In this document: one piece after another, positions 12,701-23,900 of the stretch | How the letters are laid out: the number at the start of each line of letters is the position of its first letter | Numbering within the stretch: position 1 is the stretch's first letter | Assembly (NCBI GenBank): GCA_030248065.1 | Contig: JASAMV010000977.1 | Coordinates: 1 to 64,000 of the forward strand | DNA from: Rhynchonema sp. JSB1_4 | Lineage: Eukaryota; Nematoda; Chromadorea; Monhysterida; Xyalidae | Direction of reading: 5' to 3' | DNA: 64,000 bases | The notes under the pieces: model-generated | The model's input: the letters and a program-made list of their open reading frames with translations, nothing else | What the model was told of the DNA's origin: nothing | The model's database searches: none | Translations under genes and position numbers: made by a program

Positions 12701-14283
12701 ACAATAAGGTACCGATTGGACACCATTTTTGCCAACCGTGCATGCAGGCGGTTACTGCGAGTTGTTCCACGTGCGCGCGAATGGATCGAGCATCTGCACA
12801 CGTACAATCCAAGTGGACTGCAAGGCAGCGTCATTGATGTCCGCGTTCTGCTTTGTGTTCAGAGCGCCGTTCAGATACACGGACGACGATGGTGGGCTCG
12901 GGTTGCAGCAGGCTTTTGCAGTCGTTGGTGTAGTCGATCGTTCTTTATGGTGACGACATTGTTTAATGTGTATATAATGTTTTCTGCCGTCATAAAAGAT
13001 AGACACTCACAAAGGCGCAAACATCAAATTGAGCACCAGAATGTCAATCAAAAAAGGGGTGGTTGTAGAGCGAGCGGGTGTACGTATTAAAATTAAATTT
13101 GAAATTTGGATTCTAGGTGAAATGTGCGCTATGATTTTTCGTATTTTGCCTGTAAATCTGTAAATTTGCACCCAATATTTCTTTTGAAATAAATCCTCTG
13201 AGACGTAGCCGCGTGATCGTTTCGGTTATGTTCCGCCGTTTCGCGATGTTGTTGCAAGCATCCCTGCCAATTGCAGACACGATCGGTCGTGTGTACGTCT
13301 GGTTGGGCAGCAAAAGCCGGCCGTCGGACCAGGCCGTCGCGCTGGATGTTGCCAAATCGCTGTTGTCACGTGACCAGATGCCGATGGAGGTGGTGCAGGA
13401 AGGCTCGGAACCGGAACGATTCTGGCAGTTGATGCCCGGCGGTCAGACCGACTACGAACACGATGGCGACTTCATGGCCTACGCTCGACTGTTCAGATGC
13501 ACCAATGAACGCGGCTACTTCGCTGTGTCCGAGAAGACGGTCGACTTTTGTCAGGTGCCTGTCAATCTGTTGTTTTGGGTGCTGGGCGGAAAGCATTGTG
13601 GTGTACATTATGCCAAAGTTCACGGGGTCCAACTTCACGTCGAACGTTCTCTCAATTGTCCTAACCGGACTCGATGGTTTAGAGACAGGTGGTGTTATTC
13701 AGACAATCTTTTTCAATCTAATGTTTGTCTCAGGATGACCTGGAAGATGATGACATAATGATATTGGACAATGGTGAACAAGTGTACATCTGGCTGGGTG
13801 GTCGTGCGAGTGAAGTCGAAGTCAAATTGGCGTACAAGGCTGTGCAGGTACGATAGGCACTCGATTGTGATCTTGTTTTTTCTCGCCTGAAATGCGCTGC
13901 CGTTCTTGCATAAAGTCGCTATTTTGGATATCAAACCCTCTTTTAATAGTTTTTTTAGCAAGAATTTATCTGCGGCGCATGATGCTGAGGGTTTTGTTGA
14001 TAGAGCCGAGCCGAGTTGGTAGCAATTAGAAGGCGAAGTGTTCATGTGTGCAGCTATTGATTCAGGATGAATGTTCTGATAACAAATAAGCAACAAGTTT
14101 TCCGTCCGTATCTCTTTGGATGATCATGATTCATTGTGTTGCCAGGTGTTCGTTCAGCACATGCGTCTCAAGCAGCCCGAACGACCGCGCAAGTTGATGT
14201 GCACGTTGAAAGGCAAGGAGCCACAACGATTCAAGAAATGTTTCCATGCCTGGGGCAAACACAAGGTGCCCGCTGGCAGTTAA
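749..14283 (+). CDS. fli-1: Flightless-1 (FLI-1), LRR-gelsolin actin-regulating protein
   Basis: Flightless-1 family proteins bind actin, sever or cap filaments and act as LRR scaffolds in the cytoplasm and nucleus. The ATG at 749 opens with [14 protein letters not shown], the usual family start. Exons: 749-811, 2613-2690, 2798-2926, 4051-4215, 5532-5721, 6007-6312, 7288-7621, 8018-8118, 8273-8387, 8632-8741, 8928-9084, 9157-9271, 9571-9787, 10018-10176, 10365-10606, 10978-11136, 11385-11502, 11645-11760, 12007-12141, 12504-12618, 12748-12891, 13277-13554, 13734-13847, 14146-14283. They sum to 3798 nt (1265 aa plus stop), with every junction in phase. Human and worm proteins are about 1260-1270 aa. 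Residues 1 to about 405 are leucine-rich repeats ending in [14 protein letters not shown]. Residues about 500-1265 hold six gelsolin-like segments, for example [24 protein letters not shown] and [13 protein letters not shown]. An acidic insert follows [14 protein letters not shown] near residue 940, as in worm FLI-1. The end is [14 protein letters not shown]. No frameshift or lost exon is seen. Introns 1, 3 and 4 hold transposons. Confidence 0.97.
830..1140 (-). repeat. GCGCGTAGCGCGC-core repeat, partial copy in fli-1 intron 1
   Basis: Reverse-oriented partial copy of the element seen complete at 46449-47361. Shared parts are the palindromic core TTTCGCGCGTAGCGCGCGA near 1001-1020, TTTTCACACGATTCCACACC nearby, and CCCCCCTAGGTACATA near the right end. 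The ends are not clean. Confidence 0.6.
1165..1315. repeat. Irregular AGCTACTAAATTT tandem repeats
   Basis: About eight copies of AGCTA(C/G)TAAATTT in both orientations, separated by short A/T-rich spacers. This is low-complexity intron DNA with no coding signal. Confidence 0.6.
1362..1996. mobile_element. MITE-like element with CCGTAAAAACCTAAATA ends
   Basis: The left end carries CCGTAAAAACCTAAATA at 1364-1380 and the right end its reverse complement at 1977-1995. Between them are repeated AATAGAGCCCCCC motifs and a GTCGGG repeat stretch. A small complete relative lies at 47828-47993 and a divergent one at 31712-32106. It is disrupted and overlaps another inverted repeat starting at 1727. 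Confidence 0.55.
1727..2540. repeat. Inverted repeat pair enclosing a nested element
   Basis: The left arm at about 1727-1780 holds GAGCACATAATACGCCTCTT and the right arm at about 2492-2538 its reverse complement, each roughly 50 bases. The element at 2060-2491 sits between the arms, ending exactly where the right arm starts, which suggests nested insertion or capture. Confidence 0.55.
2060..2491. mobile_element. hAT-like non-autonomous element (CAGTGTAGTGG ends)
   Basis: It begins CAGTGTAGTGG and ends CCACTACACTG, an exact 11-bp terminal inverted repeat. Inside are repeated GGTTGCAAGGTACC units and a GCGCGCGGAGCGCGCG core related to the 46.4 kb element. The flanking octamers do not match, so no target duplication survives. 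No transposase frame. Confidence 0.55.
2978..3342 (+). repeat. GTGTCGGG-type minisatellite
   Basis: Degenerate repeats of GTGTCGGG/ATGTCGGG at about 2978-3065 and 3270-3342, resuming at 3759-3803 beyond an inserted element. Similar units occur at 1610-1660. This is intron 3 of fli-1. Confidence 0.6.
3343..3758. mobile_element. hAT-like MITE with 8-bp target duplication
   Basis: The 416-bp element begins CAGTGGTGTCATT and ends AACGACACCACTG, a 13-bp terminal inverted repeat with one mismatch. It is flanked on both sides by GTGTCGGG (3335-3342 and 3759-3766). Eight-base duplications and CAGNG ends are the hAT signature. The duplicated octamer is also the local minisatellite unit, so the duplication could be coincidental. 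Inside are GGGTATGGGAAATTT repeats and no coding sequence. Confidence 0.7.
4357..5422. mobile_element. 1.07-kb foldback element in fli-1 intron 4
   Basis: Nearly the whole 1066 bp is one imperfect palindrome centred near 4890. The ends are AGGGCGCGTATAGATTG and CAATCTATACGCGCCCT. Matching internal blocks include CAGGGTGTGCCAAATTAT (about 4630 and 5140), GATAAAACGCAAAGTA and CATCAGCTTT. Near each end are short tandem copies of GGAAATATTTCTGGAGC. No transposase frame, so a non-autonomous foldback transposon is likely. Confidence 0.8.
9385..9490. repeat. Imperfect hairpin with ACGCTGGTCAA motif
   Basis: TTTTAAGAGTTG and CAACTCTAAAA pair across about 90 bases, with TACGCTGGTCAA inside. A related hairpin with TTTTTACGCTGGT is in ALG1 intron 7 near 23558-23610, so the two may belong to one short repeat family. 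Confidence 0.4.
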
Positions 14284-14379
14284 ATCGAGATTGAATTTTC
14301 AACTGTTATATGACATGGTATTTAGTACGATGTGGTGCTTTTTCTTATAATTTCGTTTCGTTGTTATTGCAGCATGCAT

Positions 14380-14853
14380 TCACTTTTCTGACTGAAACTC
14401 CGTGAGCAAAGCTTTATTGTGCAATTGATATACGTCTAAACAGGTTTGTTTTCGTATCTGCTGACTGCAGTTATACATACAATGAACGGTTGAAGGTGTT
14501 GTTACTTTTTGTGGCTTTTTATATGCCACTATTCTGTTTATGTTTGCGTACGATTTATTTATTCTGACGTGTTCCATCCCACATTGAGATTGTGCCTTTT
14601 GTACATCATCGACTTCTGCATAATCAATGAATCGATCAATAAAATACTGAGTGCAAAGTACGGATGTCTCTCCTCTTCGAAAAGATGGTTCATGAGATTC
14701 CTCCCCTGACCGTTGGGTCAATATTTTGTTCTGCTGGACTGCCTCTAACGGTCTTTCTTTTCCCAGTTCGACCGCTTCATGTGCACAGACGGTGGTGCAC
14801 CCGGTTGTCATCAGTGCGAGTGCTCCAACAACCGCAGTAACCTTTGTCAACAT
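14380..14853 (-). CDS. Candidate small secreted ORF, antisense to the MICU start
   Basis: A 157-codon frame with a real ATG at 14853-14851 lies between the fli-1 stop and the MICU gene, on the opposite strand. The N-terminus MLTKVTAVVGALALMTTG reads like a signal peptide followed by a polar tail with several Cys. I recognise no family. It is antisense to the proposed MICU start exon and its ATG shares a CATG with that gene's upstream ATG. Random frames this long do occur here, so it may not be a gene; without transcript evidence I treat it as doubtful. Confidence 0.15.
   Translation of the reverse strand: MLTKVTAVVGALALMTTGCTTVCAHEAVELGKERPLEAVQQNKILTQRSGEESHEPSFRRGETSVLCTQYFIDRFIDYAEVDDVQKAQSQCGMEHVRINKSYANINRIVAYKKPQKVTTPSTVHCMYNCSQQIRKQTCLDVYQLHNKALLTEFQSEK
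14749..14766 (+). promoter_or_regulatory. 3' splice acceptor upstream of the MICU gene
   Basis: CTTTCTTTTCCCAG ends at 14766, 86 bases before the ATG at 14852. With fli-1 ending only 0.57 kb upstream on the same strand, this is a good candidate trans-splice site of a downstream operon gene, or a 5'UTR intron end. Confidence 0.45.
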
Positions 14854-17800
14854 GTTATTGGCTAAACATGCGGTTATTGCGAATTTCAGATTTACAGATC
14901 AGCGTAGCATTATGGCCACATCGCGCTTGTCACGTCGTTTGCTGACCAACACAACCGCCATGACGTGCAGCACATGTACGGCTTGTGAAACATCAACTGG
15001 CTTGAGACACAGGTTTTACCACAGCAAACGGCAGTCATCGTCAGGTGGCAACAACTACGCGAGAACCGCTGCAACTGTGTGCGCGGCTGCTGGATTGTGG
15101 GCCATGGCCGGGCAACAGGACAAGCAAAAATCAGCGGATTTGGTTCGTTTGAGTATGCTACTTTTTCACTTTGCCGCAGGTGTTAAGCTTTCGAATTTCG
15201 TTTTGTGTGCAAATGTGAAGATCTTAGGTGCAAATTGCACCTAATGTACATGTAGACCTCCCATTTGTAGAGACAGTTCTGAAGGCTCAGGTGCAAATTG
15301 TTCCCAAAGAACATGCTTTATGCTTTGACCTGTAAATGTCGATGATTTTTACTGTCCAAAATATGGCTTGTTTTTGTGATGTGCGATTAATGCGCGAGAT
15401 AAAGCATTGAATATCATTATTTTTTCAAACCTGATTTTCAGAAATCGTCCGATTTAGAGAACGCGGACAATTCAGCACCCGAAATCGGTCACCCTCTAGC
15501 AAGAAAAGAGGAAATGGCTTTAAAGAAAGAGCATCTGACGCTGCGCGAACAGAGATTTGTGAATTTTGCTTCCTATGAGTACAATGGCAAGATATACATG
15601 ACACCGAGGGATTTTCTTGATGTTGTTACCGAAGATAAGCCCAGAGGTGAGCAACTTTTGGCTATTTTCTGTTCACTTTTGTTGCTTCCAAGGTACTTGC
15701 TGTCCATAAGGCGCTCAAAATTAGTGTTTGGTGTTGTAACCAAAAAAGCTGGACGAGATGCCGTGCGACCGGTTGAAGTGATCATCTAGAAACGAAATAC
15801 AGCATTGAATTAGTTTGACTGCGCATCCGTACAAAACCGCAGGTTGTCCATTTTAGCGCGTGTGTCGCGCCGTGTGCTGAGCGACGTGGAAGTACGTGCG
15901 ATGTTGTCGTGTGCCCCGAGTCGACGTAGTGCCAGTGCGAAACTGTTCAGGAACCTCGACGTCAACGGACTGATCTCATACACCGAGTACCTCTTCTTGC
16001 TCTCCGTTTTGACCAGTGAGTGTCGCTTGAACTTGATGGTCACCATGGTGCTCTTTCGGGCTAGTCCTAGGCCTGCTGACCTCAGGCATGGACTTGAACT
16101 TGGGCTGCACTGACATAAAACTATTGAACTCGTGATTGGGTTCATAGTTAACGAAAGCTAATCCTGAACCAAAACTACAGTTGGGAATAAGCCACAAGCA
16201 TGAGAACCAGCAAAATCCTAACCAGCGCCCGGCGCAAACGAACCTCTTAGGCAACCGTCGCTTCCGCCCAAGTCAGCAGAGAAACCGAATAAATTAAGGT
16301 GCATCACTGACAACGAACAGTGATAAAGTGTTATTTCAGAACCGAAGAACGGTTTCCAAATCGCGTTCAATATGTTCGATCGAGACGGCAATCAACGAGT
16401 GGATCGGCGTGAATTTTTAGTCGTGAGTGCACTTCTATTTTACACGTGTTTTGCAACAGTCTGCCAACAAGTGCACCATCAAAACTTTATTGTCTCAAGG
16501 TTGTGTCCTGTGTGGACAAAAAGACGTCATCGCAGGTAAGACCAGCCCAGTCTAGGTTGAAGTCGTGTTTAGTCAGGACAAAGCGGCTCAAGTCAGCATC
16601 TGCTGCTTTTTGGCCCGGGCGTGATTATGAATTAGCGGCATTTTCTTGGAGCCTGGCCCCAATCAGATGCTGAGTCTTGCCGAGTATCAGGTGCAACCAA
16701 CCAGCAGCTTGCTGCAGTTGGAGGCAGTGCAGTGCGATGAAGCAGTTCGTGTGTAGCACCCATTGGATTCAGTAGCCGTGGTTTGCCTCTGTGCCAAAGT
16801 GCCGTGCTTCTCTCTGATCCGTGAGTGAAGCTTGAAATTGAGTTAACGGTTCGACTAGATTTCGGTGCGATACCGACTAGATACGTGATCAGGAACCGCT
16901 AACTTGCTTTGAGCTGTACTGGGGCTGGGCCGCCGGTCATGAGCCTTTTTTCGACCATTGCACTTGAATGTAGTGCCCGTTCTTGTTTTTGTATTGTAAT
17001 CAATTGAGTTGCCGTCATGTTCGGTCGGTATTGCGTTTTTCGTTTCTGTTTAGTTTTATTCTGGTGCGTTGGTCGGCTTGTTTCACTTTTTCTTTCTCTT
17101 TTTTATCATTCTAGATCCAAAGGCTGATGTACGCAATGCGGCGGAGCGGCAAGGTTGCGAAATTGGAGAGCTTCGTAAGTTCGTTGTTGCTGCGACGCCA
17201 TTTCCGCACAACCACCCCTTAATCTACAGCCATATTGAATAACCAGACCACTTTTACGGATCGATTTAGCAATCATATTTCGTTTTATGTTGTTTTCGTT
17301 CCACGTTTTTTGTTTTATACAGCGTGATGACCGTGAGAACGTGGGGTCCAGTGAGACTGTGCGTGAGGTATGCTGCAGTTGGTGTGCTGTGTTGTGTCTT
17401 TTTGTGCCGTGATGTTTCAATTAGAAACATTGATGTTGGCTAGAGCTCGCATTATGTCATAAAACCACGAGCTGTTCTGTGATGGGCTTGCGCATGCCTT
17501 GGTTTTACCTTTTCCGACTGATTGTGCACACATTAGGGGTGCTGATGTTTTAACTTTTTCAGTTGGAAAACACAATATCGCGACGCGCTCTGGATCAAGC
17601 CATCAAGCATGGATTAACCGATGTGTGTTAATTTTTTTCTTAACTTGGCTGCCTAAGAATTTGTGACGTGGTAATTATTATAATATTCGGCCTTCTATTT
17701 TCACCCCTATTCCCTGGTTGTTCCTAACAGCCGATTCGCAGTTTCAATCTGCAGGAGGTTCAAATCGACGCGCACACCGACACAACTTTAATGCGGCATT

Positions 17801-19260
17801 TTTTCGGCGATCAAGGCGGCGACATGCTGTCGTTTCGAGAGTTCCAAACGTTGGGTCTACATATTTCTAAAAAATAATTGTGTGCGAAAGCAGTTTACTG
17901 TCATCATTTCAGTTTCTACGACAATTTGCAGCGCGAAGTACTGGAAATGGAATTTGCCGAGTTTTCGCAGGGTCGAAAAACCATAGGTGAGCGAGTGAGT
18001 GAACATCTATTGTGCGACGGTTCAGTCCCGGGGCACAGGTTCAGGCCCGGCTGAGCCTAAGCCTATAAATGGGTCAAATATGCTGGGCCTGCATCGGCCG
18101 GGCCCGGAAAACGGCCTGAAAAAGTCGGGCCTGTGTTTCCGGGCCTGAAAAGTCGCGGAATAGTGAACATCTGTTTGATTGTCAGTCAGAACCAGTGTCT
18201 TTGTCCAGGTGAGCGTGATTTCGCGCGTTTGCTGCTTCGCTACACGCAGTTGAATCGTGAGGACCATGCCGCTTTCATTGAAAGGATTGAGGAGGAAAAG
18301 GTATGATTTGTTTGAGCTTTCAGAAGCAAATATGTTGATACATTTCTTGGGAAGCAAATGTGGCAGGCTGCCAGGTGAGCTGTAGATTGAAATACCCGCT
18401 CATGTTAAGTGTAGTAAAATAGCGTTTTCTTGACATTGTTTGTGCTTCGAAGTTTCACACTTCATCATCCTTGTTGGCGAACTTCACGACCATGATAAGT
18501 TGTATCGCAGTTCCTTCCATGACAGCGAACTGTAGCTTGGAAGTACCAAACACGTACAGGAAAGCGCAATTATATATTAAACGAACGGCATTCTGTGTCT
18601 CAAATTTGGTTCCGAAGTGATCCACTGTGGCGACTATTCATCTGATGATGATGATCTGCTTACCCATCTCCATGCACACAGGGCATCACATTCGACCAGT
18701 TCCGTGATTTCTGCCAATTCCTCAACAATCTGGATGATTTTTCTACAGCCATCAAATTCTATTCCATGGCCGGACTGGCCGTATCGCAAGGTGCGCTTTG
18801 CCAATTAATTTTAATTGCTAGGATGTTTCACATTGCAATTGTTTGACCTGATTGTTTGTTTGTGCACCTGTAAAACATTCGAATGAAACAGACAGACAGA
18901 GGAGGTGCCAATTTCAGCCGAGTTCGCACGAGCGGTGCAGGTCTCGACCGGGTACAAACTTGATGAACACCTAGTGCGTACCGTGTTCAACATTTTCGAC
19001 GTCAACAACGACGGTGAATTGAGTTACGACGAGTTCATTGCGGTCATGAAGGACAGAATACATCGCGGATTCAAGGTGAGTCGTTTGGTCGTTCTTATGT
19101 GAGCCCAGTTCAAGCACAATCTCAACGGTGTAAGCTGGATTTGTACCTAGTGCTGACAAGTCCTGATAACCTTGCAATATTTCAGACACACGTGCATCAA
19201 CAGCCGGGCTGGACGAAGTTCAAGGCTTGTGTGCGACGCGAAATTAAGTCTAGTGTTTGA
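14852..19260 (+). CDS. Mitochondrial calcium uptake protein, MICU2/MICU3 type
   Basis: MICU proteins sit on the intermembrane-space side of the inner mitochondrial membrane and gate the calcium uniporter. Exons: 14852-15142, 15442-15646, 15857-16015, 16340-16422, 17115-17174, 17323-17367, 17563-17622, 17731-17849, 17913-17986, 18209-18300, 18682-18790, 18918-19075, 19186-19260; 1530 nt, 509 aa, all in phase. The N-terminus is basic (MATSRLSRRLL from the in-frame ATG at 14912) with a short hydrophobic stretch near residues 70-88, fitting a mitochondrial presequence; either ATG could be used. Conserved blocks are IYMTPRDFLDVV, NGLISYTEYLFLLSVLT, LQREVLEMEF and ITFDQFRDFCQFLNNLDDF. EF-hand loops lie at residues 232-243 (D, D, N, D, E positions kept) and 460-471 (D, N, D, S, E). 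MICU2 and MICU3 both fit; the FNMFDRDGN and MKDRIHRGF stretches recall MICU3. Confidence 0.92.
15226..15246. repeat. Perfect 21-base palindrome
   Basis: TTAGGTGCAA-A-TTGCACCTAA lies in MICU intron 1, with a second AGGTGCAAATTG nearby at about 15289. Possibly the remnant of a small foldback; no function is implied. Confidence 0.4.
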
Positions 19261-20123
19261 GGTGATCATATTTCGTGAAAACATTTGCAGTGCTTTTCCT
19301 CGCGAACCGCTTAGATGTTTCACTGCACTTTGCATTCATAGATAATGCAGTTTGGCACTTTTTTCAGCTCAGCTGCTCTAGTCTTCCACTTTGTGTACAC
19401 TCTGGTAACGTCCGTGTTCTATATTCCATATTATATGTATCGGTGTGATGTGATTTTTGGTGATACGCTGCTTTATACTTTGAAACTGCGTTCTCACCAC
19501 TTTATCTAGGCCTAAATTATCAGAGTGGTCTATTTTGTGTTTGTTCTTTTGTTCTTATCCGTGTATCGTATCAATACAAAGCTCGAAAATCCAACAATTA
19601 AAGATTTCGTGATGTGTGTATGGCATCAATATCGGAGTGAACTCAATTAGTGTTTGCCAAAGGTTGCGTGCCAAGATTGTACACCAGACAACGCACGTTT
19701 GCTATGGTCGTGCTACATGCTGTTTTTGATGTTCCTTCTGGGTATTGGTCGCACAATGGCCATATAAGATTTCATCAAATCAATCCTGATTTTCACGTTC
19801 AGTCATTCTTAACCACTGTGCCATTTGTGATTCTCACAAAACATTTTCACTTGAAAATAATCCAGCAGATCAACCACGTTGCCGCAGGTCTGAAACATTC
19901 TCTTTACTACATGCTTTGTGTGCGATCACGCAACGCAACGTCACCACCCCGTCATCTTCCCTCTACGAAAAAAAGTTTGACCAATTATGAAGTCATTGTG
20001 CAACCAATACCTGAGCAGGTAATTCTTGGATTTACCGTGCACGTGGTCCTGGTTGTCAAGTTTAGTTAGCCCCGTGGACCAGACACCTCATACTACGGCA
20101 TTGATTCGCAGCACTACAGTTTT

Positions 20124-20359
20124 GTATAGTAAATTTCCAAATTCGCTGCCGCACAATAAAATACGCCCCGTAGTTAATGTCACGTTCTGAACCCGAACTC
20201 TAACCATGCGCAGTTCTGAAACATTGCGCGCAGCTGGCTGGTAAGCTGGATGCGCGTCTGCTGCCCAAATGTTTCAAACGTTGACTTTGGGTTTAGAACG
20301 TGACATTAACTATAGGGCGCATTTCACTGTGCGACAGCGAATTTGGAAATTTACTATAC
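20124..20359. mobile_element. Foldback element, GTATAGTAAATTT ends (copy 1)
   Basis: This 236-bp inverted repeat between the MICU and ALG1 genes has ends GTATAGTAAATTTCCAAATT and its reverse complement. Inner arms pair AATGTCACGTTCTGAACCC with GGGTTTAGAACGTGACATT. Its termini are shared with the element at 21289-21577. Confidence 0.75.
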
Positions 20360-20996
20360 TAGCATTGCCTCTCTGGTGGTCCGATTGGTTTGACTAATTG
20401 GCTTGATGTGCTGCCCAAATGTACCTGGTGGTATCGACTGACGGCTGACACTGCTTCAGCTGGACGTACATACCGTTTTCGTGATACGCACTCCCTCTTT
20501 ATACTCTGTATTGTGTCAACAGGAGCGCATGCCTTCCCAGCCGGATTTGGGCACATGCACAATGCTAATGTCAAAAAGCTGCATGCACTTGCTTGGCTGC
20601 GTGTCGTGTGCGTGTACGTGGCATTATTCGGCTTCGATACACACGTACTTTTGTCAATATCAGCTGGGCTCTTGCTTTTGTAACAAAGCGTTGTCGTTTT
20701 GGTTGTGACTTTGTTCTCCTAGACTTGGTAATTAATGAGTGCTACGGCCGGGATTATTGATACTTAAATAAGGAGGTTTGGTCAACCACATCAGTTCCAG
20801 TACGTGTTCAACAGTGTTCCTGTTAGTGTTTGGCAGTGAGACCGTTTCCATTGCTCTCGGCATCATTGCATTGGCCCTAACCAATTTGTTCACTTATTTT
20901 GGTTCAGCATCCCTGCTCCACATTTCAGGACACAGAAAATATAATTTTATTGTCAGCAAAAATACGAAAAGTACAAATCGCGTCGTATCGCGACCA

Positions 20997-23900
20997 ATGT
21001 GTGCCATGCGTGTATGTGTGTGCGTGCTGGGCGATGTCGGTCGCAGTCCACGTATGTGCTATCATGCACTCTCCTTGGCCGATCATGGTTGTATTGTCGA
21101 CTTGGTTGGCTATCACAACACTAAATTGCCGCATAAACTACAGACGCATCCCAGAATACGGTGGGTGTCGCTGACAACTTGTCAGCAACAGCGCTTTGTT
21201 GTAAGATTGCTTTGCGAACTTTGTAGTCTTGTAAGTCTGAAACATCAACCAATCGATGGGGCAAAACATGCCAGTCGGGTTGCGCAAAGTATAGTAAATT
21301 TCTAATTTCGTTGCCTCATGCATTTTTACAGACGCAGGGAAACTCCCGTTCGAAGTCGAAGCAGGCAACAAGCTCAACATACTGTCAACAAGCCACGCAA
21401 CTGACACGCGCAGCTTGTGTGGACGGAAACATTCGAAACGCACACGATCCAGCTGCGCGTGTCAGCTGCGTGGCTTGTTGACTGTGTGTTGAGCTTGTTG
21501 CCTGCCTCGACTTCGAACGGGAGTTTCCCTGCGTCTGTAAAAATGCATGAAGCAACGAAATTAGAAATTTACTATACCAGTGCACGTCCACAACAGGTGG
21601 AATGTGATTCAGATCGGGTCGCTTTTCTGAGCCTTTTCGTGAATACAGGGCTAACCAGCATTTTGTGACCAAAAATAACCATGAAAACATTCACTACAGT
21701 GCATGTCACTGGAGGGTTGCACATCATTTGCTTGATGTCAGCACGTTACGTGAATGTTCACTGTGTACATTTCAGGGCTGTAAACGTGCCTTGTGTGCCA
21801 CGTCTGTGCACCCACTTACCGTCGGTCATTGGTCTCGCCTTCAAATTTCTGTGGTTGTTCGTTGCCTCACTCTACACTCTGCTCATGCGCACGCAGCGCG
21901 GCCTTGCCTTTGTCTTGGTGCAGAACCCGCCCGGAGTGCCGACCCTAGCTGTCTGTCAATTCGTCACCAAAATGAAACGGTTAGTTTTCGGTTGAAATAA
22001 AAAAGAAATATCGTACCAAGTGCGTTTCGTGATTCCAACGTCTGCCCGAACCTTTCCAGATGTAAATTAATAATCGACTGGCACAACTACACGCACACCG
22101 TGCTCAGATGTCAGCTGGAGGAGCGATACCTGCCAAAAATCGTTGACAAATCGCAGAACATGTATGTTTTAGATTTGATTGTTCAGACTTGCTGCTGCTT
22201 TTTTGCACCCACCCGGTGGGGACTAGTCTATATCTGGGTAGGCACCCGGCAACACCAACGTATATTTATACATTCTGCAGTCTTGTGCGCGTGTGCCGTG
22301 CATTCGAGTGGCATTTCGCAGCGTCGGCCGATCTGTGCTTGTGTGTGTCACACGCGATGCGCGCCGACATCGAGTCGAACTGCAGTCAGCGCGCCATCGT
22401 GCTCTACGATCGTCCGCCAACGTGGAAGTTCCCAAAGTTCAGGTTCGCCGAATTTGGTTTGTTCAACTGACCTCTGTGCACCAACTGAGCGGATGGTGTT
22501 CGAATTAGGTGCTGATAAGTCGTTGTCGCTTGTTTATCTGGCACAAATAATGCGACTGTTCCTCGGGTGGTTTCGAACTCGGGCATTACCACCACTCCCG
22601 CCCAACGAACGCGCCACGCACGCAGCAGCTGTATATTTCAGTGCCGACCAATTGCACGATTTCGTCCATCACATGGCCACACGACAATTCTTCGCGCCGT
22701 TCGTCTACAATCGAAGACCGATGGCTGACGGCACCAGGCGAATTCAGACACGAGCATCCCTGAATGAACAGGGTGAGATTAGCGATTTTTTTCCATTTCC
22801 TATTCGCACACCAATCAACCCCCGTACATTTGCAGTGACCAGCGTGTCGTATCGCGATCACAATGGAGTTGCACATTGGCGTGACCAACGACCAGCCGTG
22901 CTGCTATCCAGCACTAGTTGGACTGTCGATGAGGACTTCAGGTCACCATCATTTATTATGTTGATTTGGAGTTGTATACCTGTCCCAGAGCAAGCGTTAC
23001 AGTCTGGCAGCTTTGTCGTCGCTGACCCTTTTTTGGCCCACAATGTGCAACTGATTCCTTATTTACTGCTCCATTATAGTGAGCGTTTTTGTAGGTTTCG
23101 TGACCGGAACAGCTACAAACAGTGTCGACTGTATACAGATTTGCTCGGTTTTTGGTTTTTTATGGCGTGATTCTCGTGACGGTGAATGATTGTTTATTTG
23201 AATTGATTTGTAGAATCCTGCTCGACGCACTCGTCGCCTACGATGAAACATTACGGGCTCAGGAGGAGATCAAGGTGGATGAACGAAATCGGTACGTTCG
23301 CTGGCAGGCCGGCCTTGAAAAATCAGGCACCTTAACATTATCGGTTGTGGTGTGTTGATGCAACGATGAAGCTCAAATGAGCCGGGCCGGGCATGGTATC
23401 CAGGTGTGGGGTGCGATCAAATCAAGCAGAAAATTATGGACATACACATAACAGATATATCAACCTTGGTGACCTTCCGACCAATCTTAGTATACAGGAC
23501 TTTAGTATCAACGATATTTTCGAGAGCTACTATGCCATGAACTGCTAATTACAACCAGCGTAAAAATTGTTCCCAGGCGATTAACAGAGAATTTTTACGC
23601 TGGTCAACGTTATTGGCGTTTGCAAAATTGGCCAATCTCGAATTTCTTCCATGCAAACGGTCAAGACAGCGCGCGGCAAGAAATGATTCAGTTACCAAAC
23701 CATAATGTTTCAGTCTGCCCCCGATCATAGCGGTCATCACGGGCAAGGGGCCACAGAAGTCCATGTATCTCAATTTGATATCCAATCTCGACCTGCGACA
23801 CGTCGAAATCCTGACGCCCTGGCTCGAAGCCGAGGACTATCCCAAAATGTTGTGCTGTGCCGACGTCGGCGTATGCCTGCACACGTCCACATCCGGTTGG

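Noticed and set aside
12234..12812. 192-codon minus-strand frame
   Set aside because: Antisense shadow of fli-1 exons 20-21, with no protein-like features.
15514..15789. Frame reading through the end of MICU exon 2
   Set aside because: A clear GTGAGC donor at 15647, with the next exon starting in matching phase.
22100..23170. 356-codon continuous frame
   Set aside because: It contains ALG1 exons 3, 5 and 6 by chance in one frame and reads through introns and over exon 4 in the wrong frame.
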